From Glandiceps talaboti (Eukaryota; Hemichordata; Enteropneusta; Spengelidae): a stretch of 64,000 bases of DNA. The translations under genes were made by a program, and so were the position numbers. The notes beneath the pieces were generated by a model. The model was not told the origin of the DNA, made no database searches, and saw only the letters and a program-made list of their open reading frames with translations. Shown one piece after another: positions 36,954 to 50,284 of this stretch; position 1 is the first letter of the stretch, and each line of letters opens with the position of its first letter. The stretch is taken from NCBI RefSeq assembly GCF_964340395.1, contig NC_135553.1, positions 21,624,949 to 21,688,948 of the forward strand, given 5' to 3'.

Positions 36954-37703
36954 TAGGATTCCACTAATGCTGAATAGCAAAGTTTTCAGATAGTTTTAGA
37001 AATATGCCAGTAGTAAAGTAAATTAGTTAAGTTGCGCTGCTACATCAGGTTCGGATGGTATGTCACAAGTATTATGGAAAGCTCTCACGCTATGGCAGGT
37101 TGTCAATCATAACTGGACTATTAACATAGAGTATTGCTGCTATTTTGAAACTGATATCGTGTGTGCTTTCATTTATGATAAATTGACCAATAGACCTGAA
37201 TATCTTTCCAAAAAGAAAGATAATAAAAACTACACAAAGCAATATTCACTACAACCCATAATCCGTATTTTCAATGAAATAAAATCAGAAACGCACCCAA
37301 GAAAAGTGGGGTACAAGACATTACTGATAGGGACATACAAAAGACAGAAAATCTGAAATGCAAACTCGCCATCGATATCTTCAAAAACACACAAAAGAAT
37401 AACTATAACAAACAAACCAACAATAACTTATAGAAACCTTGTATTACTATGATGAATTATAATCATAAATGAAAACATAAATTTGAGAATATCTCTTACA
37501 AATGTTGATTAAACACGATAACAGTTTCGAAATGGCAGTACCACGCAATGACTGTTAATAGTCCAGAATTGATTGACTCTATTATAACGTGATAGCTTTC
37601 CACAATACATTGTAACAAGATGTAACAGCGCTACATATGGGCACTACTGGCATAATTTTAAAACTAGCTTAAAGCGTTGCTATTCAGCGTCAGTGGAATC
37701 CTA
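36954..37703. mobile_element. 750-bp element with about 80-bp terminal inverted repeats
   Basis: The left end, TAGGATTCCACTAATGCTGA at 36954 onward, and the right end, the reverse complement of TAGGATTCCACTGACGCTGA to 37703, align over about 80 bp with few changes (shared atgccagtagt and gcgctg). TA at both extremes could be a TA target duplication, as in Tc1/mariner-type elements. A 98-codon frame inside (37060-37356) has no recognised transposase motif. Non-autonomous. Confidence 0.75.
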
Positions 37704-38144
37704 ATGAAATGTAAATAGGCTGGTGCAACATTCGATATATTTTTGTCGAACTTGTATTAGGCCTAAACAATTGTTTGGTTCCCGATTACCTGACCCCACT
37801 TAATTTTTTACTGCCTACCCTAAACATTTTTTGAAAGTATTCGTGCGAGAAAAAAATATAAAATCGCAAAAATTGTGAAGTCTAGCGAGAAATAGTGGAT
37901 GCGGAAACTGTTCCCTGTTGCGAATATATGTATGTACTACTCATTGTTTCGATACTGAGTGGTATGGCATACAAAATTATACATTTTACATGTACTATGT
38001 AATACATTCATATTTTTCTCTATATGTTCATTGATAAAGCAATAATTCTAGTTTGATCAGAAGTGCGTATTTCTAATCAGATGATACGTCAATATAGCGC
38101 CATCGCGCAGACCTTTGCACCCAGAATTTCAAGAAGTTTCAACG

Positions 38145-38182
38145 GGGGGGGGGGGGGGGACACGACACAATACCCCCCCCCC
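38145..38182. repeat. Poly-G / poly-C pair
   Basis: A G run and, ten bases on, a C run that could pair as a hairpin. Confidence 0.7.
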
Positions 38183-38479
38183 ACTCAGTTGCCAAGCTCC
38201 CTCATTATAGTAGTTCATTACGCATAGTTGTCTTGTTTTACCCCCTGTTTTAGAATTGCTTATACCTACAATAACATTCAACGGGCAATCATGCAAACAG
38301 TGTGTCAAATATGTAGGGAGAAACTGATTGCTCATCGCATCATCAATATGTTTTCATAAGTTTAACAAGGAGTGATAGATGCATTAGAATGCCCTTCCAG
38401 CAACTTTACAGTTGTAATTGAAAAACGTAAACTCCAATTTATTCTTAGCAATTCGTATATTGTGTTTTTTCATAGTAAA

Positions 38480-38870
38480 TGTAAAAATGAACACCAGATT
38501 ATTTGCTGACGATTGTATTTTATACCGAGAAGTTAAGTACACCGATGGTAGTCAATAATTACAGAAAGACATTGACCTGTTCAAACTTTTGGGCAAATAA
38601 ACGGCAAATGAAATTCAATGTCTCCAAATGTCACACAGTGCATGTTACAAATAAACACAACCCGACCCATATACTTTACAACATATACAATAAACAACTT
38701 TCAACAGTCAATCACCATCCATATCTAGGAATTGAACTGTCATATCATCTTCACTGGAACGAACACATCGGAAAAATCACTGGGAAAGCAAGGAGAATAT
38801 GAGCACTACGAATATATACTATCGTCATCTTTACAACCCCAGCCGTAATATTAATTCAATGGTTGAACAC
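38480..38870 (+). mobile_element. CR1/Jockey-like LINE fragment 2 (RT catalytic region)
   Basis: Reads TRLFADDC (about 38492), then, across frameshifts, VNNYRKTLTCSNFWANKRQM, KFNVSKCHTVHVTNKHNPTH and HHPYLGIELSYHLHWNEHIG. This is the F-A-D-D to palm/thumb part of a LINE RT and overlaps the homologous parts of the copies at 32.6 and 50.7 kb. A short relic. Confidence 0.75.
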
Positions 38871-39081
38871 TGAATATTCTGACAGCTGTTTCACATTAAA
38901 GTGTTATAACATTATGTACTCAAAAATATTCAGTGATTAACTTGATGTTTCTGTGATAACGCAAATATTTGTAGGCGGTGTCTCTAAAATAATTAAATGA
39001 CTCTCCAGTACCCATAGTTTATGAAAATGTCTCGATTTCCTGGAGCGGCGTTCCATTTGAATCCGGGAATGTGCTTGCTGT

Positions 39082-39203
39082 TTACTGTTTCCAACTAGGT
39101 AAGTCTCGAAGGTACATAGATTGTGATGCAGTGTCTGTATATCTTGATGTCATAACGATATTTGTCCATGATGATCTTGCACTCCCAAGGAAAAAATCAG
39201 ATT
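39082..39203 (-). CDS. O-fucosyltransferase-like copy C, exon 4 (C-terminus)
   Basis: Acceptor tactccacag, phase 1 in. Encodes SDFFLGSARSSWTNIVMTSR, then YTDTASQSMYLRDLPSWKQ and TAA. Motif and length match copies B and D. Confidence 0.75.
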
Positions 39204-39719
39204 CTGTGGAGTAAATTTTGATAATGCAAATTAGTCGTAATCGACTTGAGTGATCATGAAATTGAAAAAACTGCATCAATATTTTACCAACACATCATAT
39301 ATTGCATGATAAATTGAGTTTATGTGATGAATAGTAAATTGTTTAAAGCCAAAATGTTTATTTGATATTTTTTTAAGAAACCTACCTGGCACTTTGTTGA
39401 GAGGAGACAGGTTGATTCATCAACACGTCAGTGTTTGGGAAATTCGAGTGGTGACAGTTGGCACATATACTACTAGATCCCATGTAGGGTTCTAAACATG
39501 CGTGTCTAATTATGATTATTTATGTTGTTAACAAAAACAGTTGTAAATTCATAAAATAATTTGCATGAAGCTTATTAATGCATGTCACAGTTTACTACTT
39601 TATCACACGGTATAGATGTCTTCTTTTTAGTACTTTTACTCTAGTTCGACAAATAAATAAAGTTTGTTCTAAATATGAAATGCATTGTCAATAATGGATA
39701 ACGACCAACAGGTGGCTTA

Positions 39720-39800
39720 GAATCGCCTAATCAATCGATCGATCGATCAATCGATCAATCAATCAATCAATTACATATTCGCTGGACCATGTGGATTAGC
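39720..39800. repeat. ATCA/ATCG array with element-like end
   Basis: Tetranucleotide array followed by caattacatattcgctgg, resembling the right end of the element at 10444-11330 (atcgattacatgtttgctg). Possibly a solo end of the same family. Confidence 0.45.
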
Positions 39801-40020
39801 AAAGCGTGACCGGAGCTGAGAAGGTGAAACTTTTGTGTAACGGGTGATAACCAACACTCATGGACCATACTGTTATCATCATTTGAAAAATGTACCAGGG
39901 ACAACATGTCTCCTGTGTATTTGTGTTTGGAGACAAAACAAAAGAAAAAGACAAAATAAAAAAGGTTCGAAGATTACAATATCAAAGTAATTTTTGAATA
40001 GAAATTGACCACCACTCTGA

Positions 40021-41330
40021 TATAGCTTCCAAAGTAGTAAGAACGCTTACAACTTACAACCAGTCGATAGTAACGTAATAGCATTTCAACCTGTACCTAA
40101 AAACACCAGAGGAACGACTTCATGGAGTACCATAGTTTGGAATGAATGGGCGAAGGCAAGAAATGAAGCACATTTGCCTGGAGATGCAATAACAAACCCA
40201 AATGCACATCAACTAGCTACATGCAATGTCAAAGACATTCACGTCTATATGAGCTACTTTGTAATGGAAGTACGAAACAGGGAGGAAACCATACCAGTTG
40301 GACACTCTTAACAGTCACAGTGCCAGTAGCCTGCGACACCCGAAGGAAGAATTTGGAAGAGGGGACATACCAGCAAGACACTCTTAACAGTCTCAGTGCC
40401 AGTAGCCTGCGACACCCGAGGGAAGAATTTGGAAGAGGGGACATTAATAATGATAATGGTAAGTTCTTGAAGTTCATGGTCGTTCTTGATGCAAAGAGAA
40501 AATTACCCCCCCCCCCCCCCCTCCCAGCAAGGTTATGGTTTATGAAAGAAACAGGCACAACCTATAAGTATACAGCAAGAGCAGATGCTGTGGACGATGG
40601 GGCCAAAATTGGCCCATCGTCCAGATTATCGCAAGCCGTATTTTTTATATGTGCAAAGCTTTTGGTTTACGGTCTGATGAGTGGCATAGGAATTTAGTAG
40701 CCGAGCAGTTCATCTTTGAAAGTGGTGACCAGGGCCAGTTCGTTATTTTTTTACGACAGAAATAGTAAGAATGTCACTGGTGGACCGAAGCAACGAAATA
40801 TCCGACCAAAAATCTCACAGCAATATGGTTCGCCTGAGAACACAAGTGGGAAGTCTATCAGGTACAGTTCTTAGGTAATTGGAAAGAACACATTGGATCG
40901 TTGCGTACCAAATATGATGACAACTACCGGCTTTTCTGGTTTCTACACATCAACAAATCATTCGATACAACACATGTATCTTAGACTAGTGTCATACAGA
41001 CCATGACAGACAGTCAACAAGACCTGAAAACTGTCAAAAGTACTGCCCCTTCGACGGTTCACCATTCCCGAGCAGGTGCAGCTAGTCCACATGTTTCAAG
41101 ATATCCTCATCCATATCAACAACACGTGTCCACCACGACGGACAGCAATCAAGATCTGGTGAAAACTAGTGCTAAAAATCTTGCGACTCTGTCTACCGTT
41201 CGATGTTTTCATACAGGTACTGCTAGCCCACACTTTGCTACAAAAACACGACCGTACACGTGTTCAACTGCCGTTAAATTGTTGCTTGAATCTAATCCCC
41301 ATCTGGCCATATCTGGCATATAAATTTCTA
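40021..41330 (+). pseudogene. Crypton/KIAA1958-like tyrosine-recombinase relic
   Basis: Frame-shifted remains of a domain shared by Crypton recombinases and their domesticated relatives (KIAA1958, QRICH1 and ZMYM2 type). The first part has NTRGTTSWSTIVWNEWAKAR (from about 40108) and VYMSYFVMEVRNREE. FLKFMVVLDAKRK follows at about 40465. At 40650-40770 comes CKAFGLRSDEWHRNLVAEQF, then IFESGDQGQF; the Arg of GLR and the D-E-x-H-R match the recombinase box I region. NVTGGPKQRN and RPKISQQYG follow in another frame. The 3' part (about 40985-41320) has DSQQDL and DSNQDL, like the tail after the catalytic Tyr in this family. Stops and frameshifts show it is dead. Family assignment is from motif recall. 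Confidence 0.65.
40302..40445. repeat. 76-bp tandem duplication
   Basis: Two units beginning acactcttaacagt at 40302 and 40378, over 90 percent alike by eye, within the Crypton-like relic. Confidence 0.8.
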
Positions 41331-41829
41331 CACAATTAGAAAACACGCCGAGTATTTACGTCTTTCGCGCAACGTACGCCAAACCCTGTCTGGAGCACAA
41401 GTACGAAGTCACACAAAATAATCAAGGGTAAAGGCCACAATTTTTCATCGAAATGCAATGAAACAATGGTTACCAGTGAAGTAAATCACGTAACAGACGT
41501 TTCCTCATGTTCTAGTACCAATACCACGTATACTCCACTTCCATGCATGCATAATAATTTAACTATGCCAAATTACAAAATTCATTTGAAGAGAACTTTG
41601 ATTTAAATTTTGACGTGAATGCCTACTTTGCAAACGATGTGTAACAAATAAATTTAATAAGAACAGATTTTTATTTATTTCGATTGCTTACCGTTTGGTG
41701 GTGGTGGTGTGTGTGCCTGCAATTTCTGTACTCAACTTTTACTTTAAAATTCATAAATTTTACTTTATCAATCCATCATAAGCAACATCCTGTGTCTCAA
41801 TAAATATATCATATGGGATTAATACTTAC

Positions 41830-41971
41830 GTCTACATATCTCTTGTTCTAACAGTGACAGCATGTAGTCATCACGTTCAAATATGTCCAGTTCATTATGA
41901 GTGTCATTAGTTAAAAACGCCTTATCAAACAGATTGGGTATCTTACTTCTCTTTAAGATTTGCATGAAGAG
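41830..41971 (-). CDS. O-fucosyltransferase-like copy C, exon 3
   Basis: 142 nt, acceptor tttatccacag and donor GTAAGT, phases as in other copies. Encodes LFMQILKRSKIPNLFDKAFL, then a stretch containing DIFERDDYMLSLLEQEICR. Confidence 0.75.
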
Positions 41972-43257
41972 CTGTGGATAAAACGCATTGATTTTAACAC
42001 ACAAACAATATAAGGAACCTTCAGTAAATTACAGAGAGGGAGGGAGGGAAGGCTGGCGGTTTTTATAAGAAGTGGCTCCTAAATGTCCTTTCTCTGAAAA
42101 ATAATTTGACCAATATTTGATAAAAGATTGGTTAAAATACTCGCATTGAAAGGAAGACGAGTTCCAGAATAAATTGTAACTATCCCACCGCTGCCATCAC
42201 ATTTATAATTATAAAGGCATGGACTATTTCACAGTACTATCACTACTATACAGTGAATTTGTATGAAGACACTCCAATTCCGTAGTCTAGCTGCTAGAAT
42301 TTCGGGCTTTCTTCTGATGCTATGAGCGACCGAAGGTCGCTTTGCACCTAAAAGATACAAGTGTGTGCCTTTTTTGGATCTAAAACTAAAGGTCAAAACT
42401 CCCTAAGATTAGATCGGTGTATTACCAACATTGCCTGGACCGGTTTCAACCAACGCTACGACATTATCCCCACATTCTTACCACACAGTTCCCCCTTCAC
42501 ACCTGCCTGACCTGTGCTAACAATAGATTCACTGCATAGTTGTAAGCAGCGATTTGACTGATATGTTCTTATCTTATGATACAGTGGTGGCAGTGTTTGG
42601 ATGTTGCAGCTGTGAGATGTGGTAGCGGTATCAGCACCAGAATGACAAAATCACAAATACTGCAATGTTAGGTTATAATATGAGTAACGGTAAAATGTGA
42701 CCCTCCACGTACTCCATTTTCTATAACCGTCCACCACGAGAAAAGATTTGTAGAACGTCACACATGGTACTATAACATTACATGTTTCTAGATACATTTA
42801 CAATGGGTTTTACAAGTATCTAAAATGTAGTTGTATGGCAGACGCAGATTAGCTGTCTTGAAAGAAAACAGAAGTATCCACATTATATTTTAATCAGGTC
42901 ATAAATTCATCAGCACTTAGTTGAATACCAAAGAGTATTTGATCATGACCTCATGAAGGTAAAAGGCATTGGATTGCAATACAACTTATATGTTCCAATG
43001 AATATAATTAAATATCAAGCAACTGTATTCACACGTGTTTATTTAATCTGGTGCAGTCAATGGACAGATTTGTGGTTTTTATTAAATATATGGTGTTTTC
43101 AGACCAAAAATGATGTTTTCGATAGCATCGCCCCCTTGTACCCAAATATGGGGCGAGGGTGTTTAGCTGTTCTTATATGCCCTCCCATGGGTGATGAAGG
43201 ATACCTTCCTCCTTCTCACTGGGTTTCAACTTACCCTCCAGTCCATGTCTACGCAAT

Positions 43258-43512
43258 GTACATACATACATACATACATACATACATACATACATACATA
43301 CGTTACATAATATTACATACAATACATGCATACCTACCTACCTACCTACCTACCTACCTACCTACACACATACATAAAATACATACATACATACATACAT
43401 ACATACATACATACATACGTTACATAATATTACATACAATACGTGCAGACCTACCTACCTACCTACCTACCTACCTACAAACATACATAAAATACATACA
43501 TACATACATACA
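43258..43512. repeat. CATA/CCTA compound array
   Basis: Two similar blocks (43258-43372 and 43377-43512) made of CATA then CCTA units, each with a cgttacataatattacatac spacer. It was itself duplicated. It ends about 20 bp from the exon 2 donor of copy C, in intron 2. Confidence 0.9.
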
Positions 43513-43535
43513 TGGATTACATGAGTGTGACTTAC

Positions 43536-43680
43536 CGCTGCATATTGTGGATAAGCAACATAAGTACACGACAGATTATATCGATTAAGTAACATACGGA
43601 TATCCTGAACCACGTTTATAGCATTTTCATTCCTTTGTAAAACCTCATGATAATGTTCATATTCACAACCATTGCGGCAT
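43536..43680 (-). CDS. O-fucosyltransferase-like copy C, exon 2
   Basis: 145 nt, acceptor ctttttcccgaag and donor GTAAGT. Encodes CRNGCEYEHYHEVLQRNENA, then INVVQDIRMLLNRYNLSCTY and VAYPQYAA. Confidence 0.75.
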
Positions 43681-43744
43681 CTTCGGGAAAAAGACATTTA
43701 TAATGAACAATCACATCATCCTTAAGGGTCATGAATACACACAT

Positions 43745-44957
<1,213 letters not shown>

Positions 44958-46021
44958 CCTTCACCAGTCTTATTTCTCCAATGTATCGCAAGATAAGGTT
45001 TTCCATAACAGATCCGTTTCATGGCAGCTTCCGCTTCCTCTCGAATTCCCTTTGATCGCTGTAGGTGTTTATCTATCTTCGCTGAGATATTATTTTTGTC
45101 GGGTATTGCATCACGTCGAAAGTTCAACATGTGGAACATTCCTAAACATTTAATCTGTTCACTTTGTGGATCAACATCGTGAACTACCAACCTTTCGTGA
45201 TCTTTACTTATTATTGGAAGATAAATTCCATACAACTTCCAGTATATAAATCTGTGCCTTTCATAATTTGCTAACCCATCTGTAGAGTTTGCACTGGACA
45301 TTGGCATCATAACAACATTCACTGAGTTGTTACATTCACTTTTAAAGTCCTCTAGTGATATAGTATGAAGCACTTTATGTAATTGCTCTACATCAAAAGT
45401 GGCATTGAACGTTCTCAAGTCCTTTTCTAACCCTCTACCTTGACTGAAATGTCTTGGGAACGATATTTCTACAATTGATCTCTTTTGATACATTGCCATT
45501 ATTGCTGCAATCTTGAAATTCCTGTACAAATAGTTTGGACCGCTATTGTAGTATTCAATTGGCAACAGGTATCTTCCTGTCTTAGGATTAGCTACAGTAG
45601 TGTCGTTCATCAAATCTTTCTTGACTGCCTTAGCAGATAAGTTGTCCTTTGTCAAATCTTTCCCAATTGCCTTATCTTTCATATTTGGTGTTAAAGACTT
45701 CTTTCCGTCGCTGTTTATTTGAGTAAAAGAAGACAAAATACTTCTGCTGTCTGTCGGTGTTTGGGAATTTTGTGTGGAAAGGTAGGCAGGAAAAGTTATC
45801 TTTGGTATTCCGATTCCAAGTCTGTCCCAGTAGAGGATACATCCGAAAGCCCAAATGCAGACAAATATGAAGAGGAAAGCTTGTTTGGTAATCCTGATTT
45901 GTAAAGGCCTAGAGGACAATGGGTGAAATATTAGCAAAACATCAAGAGACCAACATGTAATTATTGATGGCGTAAATTGCCGTTGTCGATGATATTTAAA
46001 ACAGATGACTGTATCGTTCAT
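44958..46021 (-). CDS. O-fucosyltransferase-like copy C, exon 1
   Basis: First coding exon of copy C; with exons 2-4 it gives up to 490 residues without a stop. Signal anchor around KQAFLFIFVCIWAFGCILYW, then a stem with SDGKKSL and two AxxKDLxxD repeats. The catalytic part starts GRYLLPIEYYNSGPNYLYRN, has AAIMAMYQKRSIVEISFP and ends PYLAIHWRNKTGEG before a GTAAGA donor. The first in-frame ATG (46021) aligns with the TATA-like site of copy A, and the ATG used in copy B is not conserved, so this start is uncertain. The protein may have a longer N-terminus, or a start in an unseen upstream exon, since cctctag before the anchor resembles an acceptor. Function inferred as for copy A. Confidence 0.7.
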
Positions 46022-46980
46022 ACAATGTGTTCATGTTTTAATCCAGGCCTGCATATTTATATGTACAATTATAACTATTGCAACGTTCTTATATACACGT
46101 TGTTATTGATCAGAATGGAATCACATGACCTTATTTAAATAGCCTATTGCAGTGTGTACAGAGACTGTTGGCTGGAGTTATTGCGTGTTGGTGTTATGTC
46201 GACCGTTGCGAATCTATTCTGCGCATCACATCAATTATGTTTTCTAGTGTTGCGCGATCGAAATGACCAAGTCATTACAGCGAAACACACAAGTTTGTTT
46301 CTTGTAGAACCCCAATAAATGTATTACGAAAACACCATGAAAAGGAAACTATTCTATCGATTACGAATGATTATGAACGATGTGTGGATGGTGTAATGAA
46401 ATTGATAATGCAAGCGCTCAATTACAATTCAATGCTTGCCCTTGGGCTGGCACTCTTTCCCAAACGTTTTCCACCAGGCCGACGAAAAGACACTGTCTCC
46501 CTCTCTGTTAAACTGAAAAGAGGCTGACCGCCCTATCACATGATGCCCCCCGCATATATCATAGTTAGAATCATATGGGTGGCGGATCAAGTCTGCCCAA
46601 TTTCACCCACTTGTCCCATTTTATCGGGAATGAAATATACACTGGGCTCGAGTCAAATTTAGGATCCTAACTGCAATCTTCATAACCAATCAGGCTGTCA
46701 CATTTGTTAATGTCAAGTTCAAACAATCTTAACTAACCAATCCTATTTTTTCCTAATTGACCAATCATACGATGGTCAAAACCAAATTCGCGCCAATTTA
46801 TTTATTTATTTATCTCACCTGTGCATCGGTACAAAAAAACTATAAAATAGAATAAAATATACAGACAGCGAACAAGTACACAAGACAATACAAAATCAAA
46901 CAGAATCAACATGAACAGAAATAGCAATCCCCGTCTTATTAAATAGCTTACTTAATACGCCAATATCTATAAGTGTCTTA
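46022..46980. other. No gene recognised
   Basis: 5' flank of copy C, then AT-rich sequence without coding signal. Confidence 0.45.
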
Positions 46981-46984
46981 ACCT

Positions 46985-48720
46985 CGAGTTTCTTTTATCC
47001 CATCACGATCTTATAAATGTTTTTGTTAGCTTTGTAACTTCTTCCCCAAGGTCATAGTTGACCGCCCATTAGACCCTACTGAAAAGAACTTTGAATTTAA
47101 AGTTAAGACCCGTGAATGAAATTTACTACATACATTGTCATTACTAAAATTTACAAATACTTCATTTAAATGCAAGAAAAACGTTATTCTAATGTCACGA
47201 AGGCAGGACATATGAAAAGAAAGTTATAAATATCTTCTTTCCCTTTCGAGGAGAGCTTACAATTACCAGAACCTTTATAATTTGTCCAATTTACTTTATT
47301 CCCTTCTAAATCAATGGGATTAGATCTAAATGTAAAGTAAAGTAAAGTAAATCGAAGTGCCACGATGATGCTCGGGTCATTTACATAATTTTCTCGTGTG
47401 TTATCATTTTTCACCCAGGAATAGTGTTCTAAAGACTTCATATTGTTTACGTTTCGTTTAAATGATACCATTACATTGAGGTTACTAATAGACATAACTA
47501 TTTAGCCAATTTGTATGTGTTGGTTCTTTGGAGCCATATATATGGTCTAATCCATTCTCTGTAAGGATATTATTAAATAATTTGGCCAGTTCCATACTAG
47601 CTTTACTTTCCTTTCATAAGACTTGTTGAGTTCAGTGAAAATCAACTTGGTCCAGCTATCATCATTCATTTTCTGTAATCTATCAAGATATTTAATCTTT
47701 GAATTGTTGAGGATAACCTGTATACCCGACCGACAAAAAATCACTTAATACTGCATGAGAAGCATTTCTATTCACTTTAAAGAGAAATTTTCCAAATTGG
47801 TATTGGAGACTTTTCAGTTTTTTAGTATCATCACTTTGTAGAAACAATACACTACTTCCATAACTAATTGATGGTAAAACAATATTTTACCAAATTACAT
47901 CCCCATATTCAAAGCGATCGAAACTATTGTGATGGTTGATAAGAGATATATAGTTAATTTCATTCCTTTCTGATACATCTTTTTAAAATGTTCTTTTTAA
48001 TGGTTACACCAAGATGATTATACCTATTGATTTACTTAAGTTTTAAGTCACCTAGCTTTCATACTATGTCCTTAGTATGTAGTTTCTGACCAAAGAACTT
48101 TATTTCTTAGTTAGTCTGATTGAATGAGAGTCTCCATTTCTCTTTAAAATCAGTTGCTATTGGTAAAAGAGTTTGTAGTTCCCTGTGATTGTTTGCTAGT
48201 AGTACTACGTCATCTGCCCAAAAAATCCCTGGGATTATTTGTGTGTCAAACTGAACCCCTATTTTAGAATTCTTTAACATCTTTGCAAATTCATTTATAT
48301 AGATAGAGAAAAGTAATGGGCTGAGAACACAGCCTTGGTTAACCCCTTCAGTTGTTTCAAAATAATCTGTTTCAATATCATCCAACTTAACTTTGTGAAA
48401 CAACTTATCATACATGTCATCAATGATTTACCATAGGCGTCCTCTTATTCCTACTTCCCATTGAATTACTCTAAGCCCATCCCTCCATACACAATCAAAG
48501 GCCTTGGAAAAATCTAAAAAAAGCCACATAGGTTGATTTATTTATTGATTTTCTGAGGGTAGCTATTCCTTTTAAAATTAAAATATTATCTTCACAGCGG
48601 CTATTTTTTCTGAACCCTCCTTGAATTTCCCCAAGAATATTATTAGTCTCAGTAAATTCTCTGAACTTTGTTTCTATAACTTTTGTATACAATTTTGACA
48701 CACAAGAATTAAGAGTTATT
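46985..48720 (-). mobile_element. Non-LTR retrotransposon relic, RT and C-terminus
   Basis: On the minus strand the order is KLYTKVIETKFREF and GGFRKNSRCEDNI (48500-48700), then GVNQGCVLSPLLFSIYINEF (about 48300-48350), then FWADDVVLLA (about 48195-48225), the catalytic F-x-A-D-D motif, and KWRLSFNQTN. Further on come fragments (47550-47740) and a Cys/His-like C-terminal piece, CKLSSKGKEDIYNFLFICP (about 47210-47270). Stops and frameshifts occur throughout. It belongs to a different LINE clade from the CR1/Jockey-like fragments, judging by the C-terminal K-E-D-I-x-x-F-L-F-x-C-P pattern. Confidence 0.8.
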
Positions 48721-48994
48721 CACAATCAAAGGTTTTGAAAAGGATGGCTAACGATCTTTATCAAATTAATGTATGGAATGTAGGGAAACCTTTATATATA
48801 AACCATTAATTCTGTGTGATCTGTAGGAGGTTTGTTAGATGTCAATTAAGTGCGAGTAGCTGTTCCTATAGTACTTGCTTGTGTGTGGACATTATTCCTT
48901 TCCAGAACCTGTTTCTAAACAATTTACCTATTCAATATTATTTATTGTACCGAGACCAGAACTGAAACCAGGATGCCCAATTTATACCCCCCCC

Positions 48995-49690
48995 CCCAAC
49001 TGTCACTCGAAAAGTTGAAAGCTGCACGCAGAGCCCACCGCGGACATATGACAAGGCTCCACGAGAGAGGAGAGGAAGGCTTGGCACACACTGGAGCATA
49101 CGACGACACGGTACTAGCAACTCGCCGGGCCAACGTGAGCGATTCCCGTTGAAGTACATGGAACTCATCATCCTTGATAAAGATATTTATACATTAGGAG
49201 AAGCAGACGACTTAGCTGACATCATTGCAGAATCAGAAGATTACCTTGACCGAGTTCATACGAAGCAATTCATATACTGTGAATTCGTGAACAACAAGAC
49301 ACGAGAAAATTCTACGTAACCAGCAACGGCACAACGAACCCCACAGCCGCCAGCTAGCGCAACAGCAAGGTCCGGATCAGCTTCGGAATCCTGATATCAC
49401 TATATGTACAGCAGCCCTCAACACTGACTCAAACAAAGAAATTCGTAAACCTGCCGAAATTATCGCTACCAACCTTCAGCGTAGATTCAGAGTCTCAAAG
49501 TCGAATTTGCTCCCACTCACGAGAATCCAAATCTTGATAACATTCACAGATTTCAATATCTTTGTTCAAAACTAAGAGGTAAAGCCGCACGTGCCATCGA
49601 GGGCATACGGCTTAACAACGCTAACCACGGACATGCAATGACAATCTTGTTAAGAGTCTTTTAGTAGACTTTAAACACACGTGCAAATGG
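48995..49690 (+). mobile_element. BEL/Pao gag remnant (DUF1759-like)
   Basis: Reads SLEKLKAARRAHRGHMTRLH (about 49005), EADDLADIIAESEDYLDRV (about 49204), then LPKLSLPTFS (about 49460) and, after a frameshift, NPNLDNIHRFQYLCSKLRGK with AARAIEGIRL and AMTILLRVF. The L-P-K-L-x-L-P-x-F and F-x-Y-L-x-S-x-L-x-G-x-A-x-x-x-I-x-G pattern is that of BEL/Pao gag proteins. No protease, RT or LTRs are seen nearby. Stops and frameshifts are present. Confidence 0.75.
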
Positions 49691-49786
49691 AAACAAGACA
49701 CGCGTATTGAGGTCAATTGATTAATGAGACAACATGATAAGTTGCGTCATGTTGTACAATCGTTTATAAGTAGTCCTGCTTGCAGA

Positions 49787-49978
49787 TGGTGTAGGCGTTG
49801 TACGCTCAACACTACACCTACAAGGAAGGAAGGAACGACTTACTCCGTATGTAAACAGGACTACGTCGTTTATAGTTGTGATGACCCAACAAACGGAAAA
49901 AAGTATCTTGATTTCAGGAACTTCTGCTTAGGTGTTGGTGAATACCACAGTACCCATGTTTTCGTAGCATTCAAGTGA
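49787..49978 (+). CDS. Possible Cys-rich exon, unknown
   Basis: A 63-codon stretch after an acceptor-like tcctgcttgcag, ending TGA. It contains CRRCTLNTTPTRKEGTTYSVC, which is here cut to its core CRRCTLNTTP, then YSCDD and NFCLGVGEY. The even spacing of Cys and mixed composition look coding, but no family is recognised and no upstream exon is found. It could equally be part of the BEL/Pao relic or chance. Confidence 0.25.
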   Translation, partial: WCRRCTLNTTPTRKEGTTYSVCKQDYVVYSCDDPTNGKKYLDFRNFCLGVGEYHSTHVFVAFK

Positions 49979-50231
49979 TTGCTTTTGTAATTCATTCATT
50001 GGCCATATGTTTATTTTAGAACAGCATGCATCTCTCTCCGTTTACAGACAAGATGAGTGTCTGCTATTGGTATTTCATACCTACTTCAAAAGTGAGATAT
50101 GGAAGCCCTTATCATGGGAGTGAACACTACGTGCAAATGTCGGATATTTCAATAATCCTATGAGTGACAAACAATCTAACGGCCGTTTGTAGGAGCCCTT
50201 GTCTCATTTAGAAAGATTTTTACGTTCTATG

Positions 50232-50284
50232 AAACAAACAAACAAAACAAACAAACAAACAAACAAACAAACAAACAAACAAAC
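50232..50284. repeat. (AAAC)n array
   Basis: About 13 units, upstream of LINE fragment 3. Confidence 0.9.
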
